DNA of 64,000 nucleotides from JANQGG01 sp964642175 (GCA_964642175.1 CAZXOK010000008.1:1-64000), one strand, 5' to 3'; counted from the stretch's first letter, positions 17,106 to 25,829 are shown. A program made the numbers and translations. Notes: generated by a model from the letters alone, not told the origin.

Positions 17106-17747
17106 ATGTATAACATTACCCTAATATCAACAGTTCACAAAGAATGTGGAAACTGTAACTCAAATGAGTTACTAAAAATTATAGAAAATATTTGTCCCGA
17201 CGTGATTTTCTTAGAGGCATTTGAAGACAATTATTCCAAATATGACCAAATGATATTTTCTCAATTCGGTGTCTATAAAGAACGGTTAGAATTAAAAACC
17301 ATACAGAAATACAGTCAAAATCACACTTTTGAATATGTTTCAGTGCTTGACATTGGATTATCTGATGAGTTTGAAAAAAAAATTAAAATTGTATCTGAAA
17401 ATAAGGACTGTCAAAGATTATTAGATAATTACAGCTCATTAGAAATAGACGGTGGGTTTCAATTTCTTAACAGCGAAAAAAGCATCGTTTTACAAGAAGA
17501 ATTGAGAAAGTTGGAAAATCGCATAGCTGACGATGAAATTATGCGACAAAAAGTAAATGCAAATATAGACGAATACGAAAACTCTATGCTTCGTAATATT
17601 TATTCGTTCTGCAAAGAGAAGTCATTCAATACGTCAATATTTATGTGTGGTGCAGTACACCGAAAATCAATTATTGAGAAAATTGAAGAATATGAAAAAA
17701 AAGAAACTATACAATTAAATTGGACATCTTACAAAGATAAAAACTAG
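17106..17747 (+). CDS. cassette protein, TraB/ChaN-like fold suspected
   Basis: 213 residues, AT-rich. The start LISTVHKECG...LLKIIENICPDVIFLE resembles the N-terminal strand-helix and glutamate of TraB/TIKI or EreA/ChaN-like proteins (I.T.H....L...I..I.PD...LE). Near the end SIFMCGAVHRKSIIEKIEEY would supply the second histidine motif. The middle is a charged helical region. No catalytic function can be claimed. Second gene of a two-gene cassette; its stop lies 17 bases before the attC. Confidence 0.5.
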   Translation: MYNITLISTVHKECGNCNSNELLKIIENICPDVIFLEAFEDNYSKYDQMIFSQFGVYKERLELKTIQKYSQNHTFEYVSVLDIGLSDEFEKKIKIVSENKDCQRLLDNYSSLEIDGGFQFLNSEKSIVLQEELRKLENRIADDEIMRQKVNANIDEYENSMLRNIYSFCKEKSFNTSIFMCGAVHRKSIIEKIEEYEKKETIQLNWTSYKDKN

Positions 17748-17763
17748 AGCATAAATCAACACC

Positions 17764-17929
17764 TGCCACTAACAAGCGGTATAGTTAATTGGCTTGTCAC
17801 ACTTTTTGCAAAGCACTTAGAAAGCGGCGTGGGAAAAGAACGCTGGTCTACTCTAACAGGATGGGCAAAAAGTGCGCCATGACGCCTGCGGCGCCAACAC
17901 CAACTAACCATACCGCCATCCGTTGGGCA
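17764..17929 (+). repeat. attC site 2 (long type)
   Basis: R'' CACTAAC at 17767, left arm GCGGTATAGTTAATTGGC, right arm GCCAAC..CAACTAACCATACCGC, R' GTTGGGC at 17922-17928. R'' is complementary to the preceding R' GTTAGTGGCA. Confidence 0.92.
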
Positions 17930-18008
17930 TCATTGTAAAAAGACCGTGCCCGAGACAGAGAATCAATAATAAATGCTAACTTTACTACTTTAATAACGAC
18001 ACGATTGA

Positions 18009-18773
18009 ATGAAAAATAAATACGTAAACTTTATATCGGACGAACATTTGCTGACCTGTATAGGGAATCTTCACAACGCATATTTGAAGGCGAAAAACAA
18101 CATCACAAAGAAAAACTTTTATTCAAACAAGGTTGACACAATCAAACTGACTTTCGACTCAAAATTCAATGACATTGACGAAGAAAAGTTAATTCAATCA
18201 GAGATTTTAAGACAGATTGACAAATCAATCAATAATTCAATCGGAACTTTTCACGAACAAATTTTGGGCGGTATAAAAGGTTTTGAAGCAGGAAATTTGA
18301 GCGGTTATGACATCAAAGCAACTGACAATACGCTTTTTGCAGACATAAAAAACAAACACAATACTATGAACAGTAGTGCAGCGGAAGCACTCTTTCAAAA
18401 GTTAAAACGATATGCAGACGACTACAAACAAGCAAAATGCTATTGGGTACAAATACTCGCAAAAGGTAGTTTTTGTGAATTATGGAGCGGCGACATAAAT
18501 GGGAAAGAATACAGTCATAGCAGGGTTTATAAAATTTCGGGCGACCAATTTTATGCTTTATTATCAGAACAAGAAGATGCATTGTTTCAGTTATACAAAG
18601 CTCTTCCAAGTGCAATCAAAGACTATCTGAAATCAGTTGAAGAGACCGCAGAGATTGCTGAAAACTCTGCATTAGAAGAAATTAAATCAGAAACTAAAAC
18701 TAGCAAAAGAACTGTTTTAGACCAGATTACTTTTGAGAATTACAGCTACTATCTTGGCTTTGACAAGTTGTAA
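18009..18773 (+). CDS. type II restriction endonuclease, Eco47II/Sau96I-like
   Basis: 254 residues, AT-rich. FHEQILGGIKGF, then GYDIKATDN and FADIKNKHNTMNSS, match the Eco47II-type endonuclease family (GGNCC cutters); D...D.K is the likely catalytic core. The partner methyltransferase faces it and overlaps its last 25 bases, a tail-to-tail arrangement common for type II systems. The specificity is inferred from family resemblance on both genes. The whole system lies within one integron cassette. Confidence 0.78.
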   Translation: MKNKYVNFISDEHLLTCIGNLHNAYLKAKNNITKKNFYSNKVDTIKLTFDSKFNDIDEEKLIQSEILRQIDKSINNSIGTFHEQILGGIKGFEAGNLSGYDIKATDNTLFADIKNKHNTMNSSAAEALFQKLKRYADDYKQAKCYWVQILAKGSFCELWSGDINGKEYSHSRVYKISGDQFYALLSEQEDALFQLYKALPSAIKDYLKSVEETAEIAENSALEEIKSETKTSKRTVLDQITFENYSYYLGFDKL

Positions 18774-19987
18774 TATTGATTTAAAAACTTAATAATTGAA
18801 TAGCCGACTTCTGTACCTAAATTAACTGGAACAGCATTTCCAATTTGCTTGTACTGTTGAGCCATAGAACCCTCAAAAGCCCAATCATCAGGAAAAGTTT
18901 GGATACGAGCATATTCTCGAACTGTAAAAGGTCTCGTTTCTTCGGGGTGACATCTTTCAGTTTGTTTTTGAGCAGGACTACAAGTTAAAGTTAAACAAGG
19001 CTCATCCCAACCAATACGCCTTGCAATTCCAGTTTTTCCTCCGCCTAAATGAAAACTTCCACCCATAAATTCTTTTTGAATATCAAGTGGTAAATCACGC
19101 CAATATCCTTTTTGCGGCACTAAATCTAAAACAGCTTTTTTGCTTTGTGGATATTTTGCACCAGACGACTTTGGAACATTGGAATCGTAAAGTTCGCCTT
19201 TCTTTAAAGCATCTTTTAAATTGTAGATTTTATTGTGCGGTTTTGGATATTCATATTTCAACTCAATGTCTTTTCTAACACCAACCAATATTAAACGCTC
19301 ACGTTTTTGTGGTACTTTATAGTTTATGGCTTTTAACACTTGGACAGGTTCCACATTGTAGCCAATTTCATCTAAGATTGAAATCATTCCTTGCAAAGTT
19401 TTTCCATTTTCGTGACTAAGTAAGCCACGGACATTTTCTCCAATACAAATTGGTGGATTAACTTCTTTGACAACTCTTGCAAACTCATAAAATAAAGTTC
19501 CTCTAGCATCAGCAAGCCCGAGTTTTTTACCTGCATAACTAAAAGCTTGACAAGGAAAACCACCAGTAACCACATCAACTAAATTATGATATTCTTTGAA
19601 GTCAAAGTCTTTAATATCGCCCTCCAAAACTTTCCAGTTTGGACGATTTTTTCGTAAAGTTTGGCAAGCCCATTTATCAATCTCATTCAATGCGACACAT
19701 TTCAATCCAGCTTTTTCCAAACCAACTGCCAAGCCACCGGCTCCCGCAAATAATTCTAAGACTGTATATTCATTATGCGGTACAACAAAGTTAGAAATAG
19801 TATCTTCTAAATCATGACTGAAAAAATCAGCAAAAAGAGTTTCGACTTGTTCACGCTTATAGACACGGTAGTTGCTCATAGGCTCACGGACAGCGGAAAG
19901 TTTACCTTCCCTATCCCAACGTCTAAGCGTTTCTTTACTTTTACCAATAAGTTCAGATGCTTCTGCCAGTGATAAATATTCTTTCAT
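18749..19987 (-). CDS. DNA cytosine-5 methyltransferase with N-terminal MerR-type HTH
   Basis: 412 residues from ATG 19987; a longer open frame to 20218 runs through the attC and is not credible. Residues 4-55 (LSLAEASELIGKSKETLRRW, ending YRVYKREQVETLF) form a MerR-like helix-turn-helix, suggesting self-regulation. C5 motifs follow: VLELFAGAGGLAVGLEKAG (I), GGFPCQAFS with catalytic Cys146 (IV), GENVRGLL (VI), QKRERLILVG (VIII), EYARIQTFPDDW (IX) and QIGNAVPVNLG (X). Target recognition probably matches the GGNCC endonuclease opposite. The gene is antisense to the cassette direction, so it needs its own promoter. Confidence 0.92.
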   Translation of the reverse strand: MKEYLSLAEASELIGKSKETLRRWDREGKLSAVREPMSNYRVYKREQVETLFADFFSHDLEDTISNFVVPHNEYTVLELFAGAGGLAVGLEKAGLKCVALNEIDKWACQTLRKNRPNWKVLEGDIKDFDFKEYHNLVDVVTGGFPCQAFSYAGKKLGLADARGTLFYEFARVVKEVNPPICIGENVRGLLSHENGKTLQGMISILDEIGYNVEPVQVLKAINYKVPQKRERLILVGVRKDIELKYEYPKPHNKIYNLKDALKKGELYDSNVPKSSGAKYPQSKKAVLDLVPQKGYWRDLPLDIQKEFMGGSFHLGGGKTGIARRIGWDEPCLTLTCSPAQKQTERCHPEETRPFTVREYARIQTFPDDWAFEGSMAQQYKQIGNAVPVNLGTEVGYSIIKFLNQYYNLSKPR

Positions 19988-20071
19988 AACCAAGTTGTTT
20001 AACCTTATACAATGGTTACAAAAATACGACAAAAAATGAAACAGACAACAGCAAACGAAAAAAACAACGAA

Positions 20072-20204
20072 CGCCCAACATGCGGTATAGTTAATTGCCG
20101 GTGCAGTGGGTATTCGTGCGGCACAGCTCGTATCAAAAGTAGTTGTAACTTGATGGGAATGTGCTTCGAAATCGGCAACTAACCATACCGCCATCCGTTG
20201 GCAG
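20072..20204 (+). repeat. attC site 3 (long type)
   Basis: R'' GCCCAAC at 20073, left arm GCGGTATAGTTAATTGCCG, right arm CGGCAACTAACCATACCGC, R' GTTGGCA at 20197-20203. Nearly the same arms as site 2. R'' matches the cassette's opening GTTGGGC. Confidence 0.92.
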
Positions 20205-20269
20205 TAATATAAAAACACCTTCTGTATTCAATCTAAAACATAATTTATTAAAAATAAAAATCTAGTAAA

Positions 20270-20677
20270 ATGAACACAAGTCAAGAAAACAAACAAATTA
20301 TAAACCACGCTTTTGAACAAGCGGATAAAGGGAATGTCGTGGGATTTATCAACGCACTATCTGATGATTTTAAATGGATAACCATTGGCTCTACGGGAGT
20401 TTCAGGAACGTATGACACTAAAGGTCTTTTAGAAGTCTATTTTCCAAAAATTATGGCTTCTTTTGAAAGTATGCCCATTATAGTTCCAGACCGAATGATT
20501 GCTGAAGACGATTATGTGATAAGATTAGGACATGGTGAAGGTGGTGTTGCCAAAAATGGTATGGAATACAACAATACCTACTGCTTTGTCATACAAGTAA
20601 AAGACGGAAAAATTAAAGAAATAAAAGAATTCTGCGACACGGATTTAGTTCGTAAAGCCAAATTAGGACAATATTAA
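20270..20677 (+). CDS. SnoaL/NTF2-like protein
   Basis: 135 residues. INHAFEQADKGNVVGFINAL, LSDDFKWITIGSTGVSGTYD, RMIAEDDYVIRLGHGEG and NNTYCFVIQVKDGKIKEIKE give the alpha-plus-beta cone pattern of ketosteroid-isomerase-related SnoaL proteins. Family members act on small hydrophobic molecules or only bind them. It precedes an SDR enzyme by 29 bases in the same cassette, so the two may handle one substrate. Confidence 0.85.
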   Translation: MNTSQENKQIINHAFEQADKGNVVGFINALSDDFKWITIGSTGVSGTYDTKGLLEVYFPKIMASFESMPIIVPDRMIAEDDYVIRLGHGEGGVAKNGMEYNNTYCFVIQVKDGKIKEIKEFCDTDLVRKAKLGQY

Positions 20678-20706
20678 AACACAAAATCCTTAAATGAAAA
20701 GAGGGA

Positions 20707-21714
20707 ATGATGAGTAGAATTGAAACTAAGTGGTACGATGACTGGGTAGAACAGCACATCGAAGACTTAACGGGACAGGTTGCCATTGTTACTGGCGCAA
20801 ACTCGGGTACTGGTTTTTGGGCATCGAGTGCTCTTGCGGGTAAAGGGTGCCATGTGGTGCTAGCCTGCCGAAATGAAGAAAAGGCTAAAGCGGCACAAAG
20901 CGAAATCCTTAAAAGATTTCCCGAAGCAAAGCTGACTTTTATTCCGTTGGATAATAACTCTTTTCAATCGGTTAGAGCTTTTGCAAAGGGATTTCACGAA
21001 AAGTTTGACAGGCTCGATATGCTTCTCAACAATGCGGGCATCATGGGTCAGCCATGGACGCTCACTAAGGACGGGTACGATATACAATTACAAACAAATC
21101 ACTTGTCGCACTTTTTGCTCACAAAGTTACTTTGGGACAAAATGGTGAGCACCCCAGGGCAATCGAGAGTTGTTCAGCATTCTTCTAGTGGCCATAAAGC
21201 TGGCAAAGTCAGATTTGATACAGAACGACTTGAAAATCCTAGCTACAATTCCGGATTTCTTGGAAGTAATTTTTTATTTATGAATACCATAGGACGGTTT
21301 ATGGGTTTAACAGCCGAGTGGAAACGCTACAGCGTGAGTAAACTAGCCAATGTTTTGTTTATGCGTGAATTACAACGCAAAATTTCAAGTAAAAATATAG
21401 AGGATAAGATTATCAGTCTATCTTGCCATCCGGGTTGGGCAGACACCAATCTACCAAATACTTCAACAGGAAAGTTAGGTAAATATTTAAAAAATAATCC
21501 GCAGAAAGGACAATCGGCAGCAGACGGGAGTCTTCCACTTTTGTTGGCAGCGGTGGGTAAAAACGTTGAAAACGGAGATTACCTGGGACCCGAAAACGGC
21601 ATGACAGGAGCTCCCAAAAAGGACAAGGTAGGTGGCAATGGAAATGACGCAGAAATGGCACAAATACTTTGGGAATTTTCAGAAAAAGCAATCAAAGAAA
21701 AGTTTAAAATTTAA
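20707..21714 (+). CDS. short-chain dehydrogenase/reductase, retinol-dehydrogenase-like
   Basis: 335 residues. VAIVTGANSGTGFWASSALA near residue 25 is the cofactor loop (Thr in place of the usual Ile in NSGIGF). LACRNEEKAKAA suggests NADP preference. LLNNAGIMGQP, the QHSSSG serine and YSVSKLANVLF give the Asn-Ser-Tyr-Lys tetrad. This resembles the WW-oxidoreductase/retinol-dehydrogenase branch of SDRs. Cotranscribed with the SnoaL-like gene; substrate unknown. Confidence 0.88.
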   Translation: MMSRIETKWYDDWVEQHIEDLTGQVAIVTGANSGTGFWASSALAGKGCHVVLACRNEEKAKAAQSEILKRFPEAKLTFIPLDNNSFQSVRAFAKGFHEKFDRLDMLLNNAGIMGQPWTLTKDGYDIQLQTNHLSHFLLTKLLWDKMVSTPGQSRVVQHSSSGHKAGKVRFDTERLENPSYNSGFLGSNFLFMNTIGRFMGLTAEWKRYSVSKLANVLFMRELQRKISSKNIEDKIISLSCHPGWADTNLPNTSTGKLGKYLKNNPQKGQSAADGSLPLLLAAVGKNVENGDYLGPENGMTGAPKKDKVGGNGNDAEMAQILWEFSEKAIKEKFKI

Positions 21715-21747
21715 GTTTTTTTCACTAATTAATGAAGCCAATAATGT

Positions 21748-21846
21748 ATGAAAAAATTAAATAGTATTATACCCATGATTGGAGAAAAGGTTGATTTAAA
21801 CGACATAAATCAGACTTTTAGCCAGTGGTGGCGTACCGTGAAGTAA
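21748..21846 (+). CDS. possible 32-residue peptide
   Basis: ATG 21748 to TAA 21846 encodes MKKLNSIIPMIGEK... ending in QWWRTVK. It follows the SDR gene in the same cassette, just before the damaged attC. It may be a true small gene or the remnant of a longer one. No family recognised. Confidence 0.25.
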   Translation: MKKLNSIIPMIGEKVDLNDINQTFSQWWRTVK

Positions 21847-21885
21847 ATATAAGTAGTTTAAATTTTGAGTTGAAAATCCATACTA

Positions 21886-22016
21886 CTGCCAACAGCGCAT
21901 ATAACTTATGGCGAGGAAAGTGGTAAATTCAAGCTTTGTGCTTTTAAGTAACTTTGGTGCAAGCCGACAAGAAAGTGCTTCTAAATGCCCTACGTTTCTT
22001 AACCAACCCGTTATCA
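21886..22016 (+). repeat. damaged or hybrid attC site 4
   Basis: The left half is normal: R'' CTGCCAAC at 21886-21893 is complementary to the cassette's opening GTTGGCAG, and AGCGCATATAACTTATGGCG looks like a long-type arm. The right half does not pair with it and ends in GTTATCA at 22010-22016. It looks like a recombinant or deleted site joining the left array to the integrase region. Confidence 0.5.
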
Positions 22017-22051
22017 GTAAAATTTTGGAGAAACAAAAGGACTGAAATAAT

Positions 22052-23016
22052 ATGACAGAGAATAAACCTCGATTATTAGACCAAGTAAGACAAATTATTA
22101 GGGTTAAGCATTATAGCTTGAGAACCGAAGAGTCTTACATTAATTGGATAAAAAGGTTTATATTTTTTCATAACAAAAAGCATCCTATTGAAATGGGAGA
22201 AAAAGAAATAGGTGAGTTTATTACTCATCTTGCTAAAAATAAAAATTATCTGCATCAACACAAAATCAGGCTTTATGCGCAATTGTATTTTTGTATAAAA
22301 ATGTATTGAATAAAGAATTAGATAATACAATTTCAATATACTGGTCAAAAAGACCAAAAAAACTACCTGTGGTTTTCACAAAAAATGAAGCCATTGAAGT
22401 TTTAGACAAGTTAAAAGGTACGCATTGGCTGGTTGGAATGCTTTTATATGGTTCCGGTTTGAGACTTTCTGAAAGCTTGGAGCTAAGAGTCAAAGATATT
22501 TATTTTGGATATAATCAAATCAGAGTAAGAGACTCAAAAGGAGAAAAAGATCGTTCTACAATGCTACCACAGAAAATTGTTCAGCCATTAAAGGCGCATT
22601 TGATTAAAGTAAAAACAATACATGAGGAAGATTTGAAAAATGCGTTCGGATCGGGATATTTACCTTATGCTATAGAGAGAAAATATCCCAATGCAAAATC
22701 AGAATGGAAATGGCAATATATTTTTCCTGCTACCAAAATTTATATTGACCCAAGATCAGGAGTAGAAAGAAGACATCATTTGTATGATACGGTTATTCAA
22801 AAGGCAGTTAAACAGGCGATCAGAGATGCGGGTATAACGAAACATGCAAGCTGTCATACTTTCAGGCATTCATTTGCTACACATCTTCTTGAATCAGGTT
22901 ATGATATACGAACAATACAGGAATTATTAGGACATAAAAATGTGGAGACTACTATGATTTATACCCATGTAATTAATCAAGGTGGTAAGGGTGTAAGAAG
23001 CCCTGCCGATTTTTAG
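22052..23016 (+). pseudogene. intI: integron integrase, frameshifted
   Basis: The first frame gives RLLDQVRQIIRVKHYSLRTE, then ESYINWIKRF, as in IntI N-terminal domains. Near 22240-22250, after a run of A, the homologous text jumps frame: SASTQNQALCAIVFLYKNV, then LPVVFTKNEAIEVL. The second frame keeps all catalytic residues: Arg in GSGLRLSE, HTFRHSFATH, LLGHKN and the Tyr of MIYTH. KSEWKWQYIFPATK and DPRSGVERRHH form the IntI-specific patch absent from other tyrosine recombinases. One single-base indel separates the parts, so the enzyme is either dead or the indel is a sequencing error in an AT-rich run. It points the same way as the cassettes. Confidence 0.93.
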
Positions 23017-23107
23017 TTTAGGTTGCCAATATGAGCAACATATACAAGGAGATAAACAAGGAGAAAAGATGATTAAATGCAATAATAGTAAACAAATATC
23101 AATAAAC

Positions 23108-23181
23108 AAGCAACATAGATTAGGTAGTCATGAAGAGCAACCTTTGCTTTTTTTATTAGTACACCTAATCTTATGTTGGGC
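23108..23181 (+). repeat. attC-like or attI site at the 3' side of intI
   Basis: CAACATAGATTAGGT (23111-23125) and ACCTAATCTTATGTTGGGC (23163-23181) form a 9-pair perfect stem with AAC and GTTGGGC cores at the ends. The R' GTTGGGC at 23175 is the opening of the next cassette, whose R'' is GCCCAAC at 24017. It may be the attI of an integron whose integrase is codirectional with the cassettes, or a true attC. AAGGAG motifs at 23045-23063 precede a possible short peptide frame from 23069, of doubtful significance. Confidence 0.55.
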
Positions 23182-23217
23182 AGCCCGACGCCCACAGCAT
23201 TCCCGCACGGGTCCAGT

Positions 23218-24009
23218 ATGGAAGTGATAGTTCTGCTCGTCGTCGCCGCCATTGTGATCGCGTTCCTTTTCGGTCGTCGAAGCCAGCAGAGCGACGACAT
23301 TACGCTTCGCATTGAATCCGAGGGTATCGATTGGCCCGATACCCAGCGGGAGCGTGATCGCGACGCATGGGAAGGGGGGTTCTGGGACGCGACCGACCCG
23401 CGAGACGTAAGTGCACGCCTCGCGATCAAATACACTGACGGGAACGGATCGCCGTCTGAACGCACGGTTCGGGTGCGGTCTTTCGATCCAGCCCTCTACG
23501 GCGGAATTATGATCGGTCATTGCGAGCTCAGAAACGGTACGCGGACATTCAGATTTGATCGGATTCGAGAGGCAGTTGATACCGACACTGGGGAGGTAGT
23601 CTCGGACGTCGGTGATTACCTACAGCAGCGATATGAGGCATCTCCGGAGAAGTCACGAGATACGCTTCGCGAAGATTACAAGCAGTTGCTTCGAGTATTG
23701 TTCTACGTTGCAAAGGCTGATGGACAGTACCGGCGTGAGGAGAAGGAGGTAGTAAGGAGGTACCTTCGGAGCATCGTCAACGACGCGCGCGTGTCTGACG
23801 AGCTAATTGATAGCCTCTTCCAGGATATGGAGGTCCCCACACTGCCCGCGTTCAAGCGGGCGCTCGGGAAGGTCTTATCAGAACAACTTGTCGAGCCAGG
23901 CTCGCTCAAGAACGCGTGCCACGAGATAGTCGCAACGCAGAAGAAGGTGAGCCCCGGTGAGAAGGAGGCGCTCGAGTACTTGGAGCGCCGAATTTCTCGC
24001 GAGCAATAG
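23218..24009 (+). CDS. membrane-anchored WYL-like plus TerB-like protein
   Basis: 263 residues from ATG 23218; an in-frame upstream ATG at 23173 overlaps the core site. GC-rich, unlike the preceding cassettes. One N-terminal membrane segment (VIVLLVVAAIVIAFLF) is followed by a WYL-type beta domain (LAIKYTDGNGSPSERTVRV, then GHCELRNGTRTFRFDRIREA). Residues from about 170 (LLRVLFYVAKADGQYRREEK) look like a TerB-type helical domain. WYL domains bind nucleic-acid-derived or nucleotide ligands and are common in defence regulators; a TerB partner is known in stress and phage-response loci. Role here unknown. Confidence 0.7.
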   Translation: MEVIVLLVVAAIVIAFLFGRRSQQSDDITLRIESEGIDWPDTQRERDRDAWEGGFWDATDPRDVSARLAIKYTDGNGSPSERTVRVRSFDPALYGGIMIGHCELRNGTRTFRFDRIREAVDTDTGEVVSDVGDYLQQRYEASPEKSRDTLREDYKQLLRVLFYVAKADGQYRREEKEVVRRYLRSIVNDARVSDELIDSLFQDMEVPTLPAFKRALGKVLSEQLVEPGSLKNACHEIVATQKKVSPGEKEALEYLERRISREQ

Positions 24010-24014
24010 CCGGG

Positions 24015-24150
24015 CTGCCCAACAAGGCGTTGCAGCTGTCGGCCGCTTCCGGGGCGCTCCCGGAGCGTGGTAGTCTAGGGTCGAAACCAAGGCGTCTCAG
24101 AGCGGCTTCGGGGCCGCGGCCGCAGCTGAACGCCAGTCCGTTATGTGACA
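24015..24150 (+). repeat. attC site 5
   Basis: R'' GCCCAAC at 24017-24023, arms GGCGTTGCAGCTG and CAGCTGAACGCC, R' GTTATGT at 24140-24146. GC-rich loop. Confidence 0.9.
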
Positions 24151-24163
24151 CGGAGACATCGGC

Positions 24164-25066
24164 GTGTTTGAAAAGCTATTTGATGTATTCTCGAAACGTG
24201 AGAAGAACCTCACGAATGCTGAGGTCAAACCGCTGACAGAAGAGTTTCGGAATCGCGTGTTGATGCTACTGCGCGATAATTTGCAATACGACTTTCGCGC
24301 CTTCTTGGGTGGCCTGCATCAGAAGGCCGCTTACCTCTATGGAAAGTTTGGGCTCGCCGAAACATCCGCTCACTCCACCCCGGAAGACGATCTGCTAAAT
24401 TTTCTCGCTATCTGTAGCGATGAGCATTTTCTAGACATAATCGAGCTAGTGTTTCGATCCGACCTTCCCGGTGTGACATGGCCAGATAACCCTCTTATTC
24501 CTGGCATCAACGAATTTTTCCGTATTGATGCGCTTCCTTACCACCTGACCGGTTACTCGATAGAAGAATTTGAGTCGTCGTTCCACGGCGCACCAACCAC
24601 GGCAATCCGAATTGTGGAGTATCCGAAAATTATTCGAAAAGATAGTGAGCTGGTGCATCAATATGCGATGGAGCCCACACTCAATCTACTGAGTGGATCC
24701 ATGCTCAAGCATGCGAATGACGAATTCTTGAAGGCATTGGAAGACCATAGAAAGGGAGACTATCGGGATTGCCTCACTAAGTGCGGCAGCGCTTTCGAGA
24801 GCGTAATGAAAGTTCTCTGCGCCAAGAACCGGGTACCATTCAAAGAGAAAGATACAGCGTCTGCGCTGCTCAAGGCGTTGCTAGCAAATGGACGGCTTGA
24901 TCAATATTGGGAGCAGCCGCTGATCTTGATCGGGACCCTAAGAAATCGCTTGAGTTCTTCACATGGCGCTGGCGCTCAAGCCAAAATAATACCGGAGCAT
25001 GTGGCGACATACGCAGTGAACTCCACCGCCTCTGCAATATTGCTCCTGTACTCCGAGTTTGGTTGA
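24164..25066 (+). CDS. Abi-like protein (AbiJ N-terminal-like plus Abi C-terminal-like domain)
   Basis: 300 residues. The start FEKLFDVFSKREKNL...LTEEFRNRVLMLLRDNL follows the pattern of AbiJ-type N-terminal domains (FSKR ... FR.. ...RD). The C-terminal half (DHRKGDYRDCLTKCGSAFES, KDTASALLKALLANG, LRNRLSSSHGAG, HVATYAVNSTASAIL) matches the abortive-infection C-terminal domain with its conserved RN...HG motif, HEPN-like in style. Such proteins are linked to phage-triggered growth arrest, possibly through RNA cleavage. Sole gene of its cassette, with GC content different from the host. Confidence 0.72.
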   Translation: MFEKLFDVFSKREKNLTNAEVKPLTEEFRNRVLMLLRDNLQYDFRAFLGGLHQKAAYLYGKFGLAETSAHSTPEDDLLNFLAICSDEHFLDIIELVFRSDLPGVTWPDNPLIPGINEFFRIDALPYHLTGYSIEEFESSFHGAPTTAIRIVEYPKIIRKDSELVHQYAMEPTLNLLSGSMLKHANDEFLKALEDHRKGDYRDCLTKCGSAFESVMKVLCAKNRVPFKEKDTASALLKALLANGRLDQYWEQPLILIGTLRNRLSSSHGAGAQAKIIPEHVATYAVNSTASAILLLYSEFG

Positions 25067-25070
25067 GAAT

Positions 25071-25153
25071 GTCACATAACAATCGGCTGCACTGCGACCG
25101 GTTTTCCGCCGCTTCGCGGCTCCAAACCGGCGCGTGAGCCGGGCGTTAGAGAT
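25071..25153 (+). repeat. attC site 6
   Basis: R'' ACATAAC at 25074-25080, arms CGGCTGCACTGCGACCGGTTT and AAACCGGCGCGTGAGCCG around a CCGCTTCGCGG tip, R' GTTAGAG at 25145-25151. Typical proteobacterial style. Confidence 0.92.
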
Positions 25154-25157
25154 AAAA

Positions 25158-25829
25158 ATGGCGAAACGAAGCTACTTTCATGGGGACGAGGTCGAAGAGC
25201 AACCAGGACAGTATTACTGCGCCTACTGCGATTTATTTGTCAGTGAAAAACATTTTTCAGAAACCACGCATTCGGGAAGTGATAAAGAAATATACTATCA
25301 TTCGGTTAAAGGCTGGAAGGTTCTCAAGAAAAACTCGGCTGGGCGACTTCAACGCCCCAATAACGCATCAAATCTCTTTTCTAACCTGCCGAATCTCAAG
25401 AAGCCAAAAACTGGAACTTTCTATAGATGGCTCGTCAAACAACAAGATCGTGATGATCCCATTGGAGATCTTTCAAATGATGCGCAACGAGACAAAGAAT
25501 TTCCGCTCGAAACCAGTTCATTAGAAAAACTGAGAAATCATCTTATAGCGAGATTGGCATGTAATGAAGCAGTTCAAGCATTAGAAGAGGCTCACAAAGA
25601 GTTCAAGAATAATAAATCTGTTCGTTCTGGCCTCTCTTTGTCACTTAGGTTTGAAGTTTTCCGTAGAGATGATTACCGGTGTCAAATATGTGGAGCAACT
25701 GCCTCAGATAATGCGCGTCTTGAGGTAGATCATAAAAATCCGGTGGCAAAAGAAGGAACGGATGATATGAGCAATCTATGGACGCTTTGTTTTGAGTGTA
25801 ACCGTGGAAAAGGAACAAAAAATCTCTAA
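25158..25829 (+). CDS. HNH endonuclease with YozE-SAM-like domain
   Basis: 223 residues from ATG 25158; the ATG at 25134 lies in the attC. An N-terminal CAYC segment (YYCAYCDLFVSEKHF) resembles a small zinc finger. FYRWLVKQQDRDDPIGDLSNDAQRD (about 88-112) is a YozE/SAM-like helical module. The C-terminal HNH domain shows RFEVFRRDDYRCQICGA, LEVDHKNPVAKEGT and LCFECNRGKGTK with zinc cysteines and catalytic His. It is likely a metal-dependent DNA nuclease, possibly a restriction enzyme without a visible methylase. Its stop lies within the attC R''. Confidence 0.85.
   Translation: MAKRSYFHGDEVEEQPGQYYCAYCDLFVSEKHFSETTHSGSDKEIYYHSVKGWKVLKKNSAGRLQRPNNASNLFSNLPNLKKPKTGTFYRWLVKQQDRDDPIGDLSNDAQRDKEFPLETSSLEKLRNHLIARLACNEAVQALEEAHKEFKNNKSVRSGLSLSLRFEVFRRDDYRCQICGATASDNARLEVDHKNPVAKEGTDDMSNLWTLCFECNRGKGTKNL

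Noticed and set aside
19988..20218. N-terminal extension of the methyltransferase
   Set aside because: The extra codons run through the attC and read low-complexity cysteine-rich text; ATG 19987 precedes a clean MerR-like domain.
22052..23016. XerC/XerD or phage integrase
   Set aside because: The KSEWKWQYIFPATK and DPRSGVERRHH segments are specific to integron integrases, and attC sites surround the gene.
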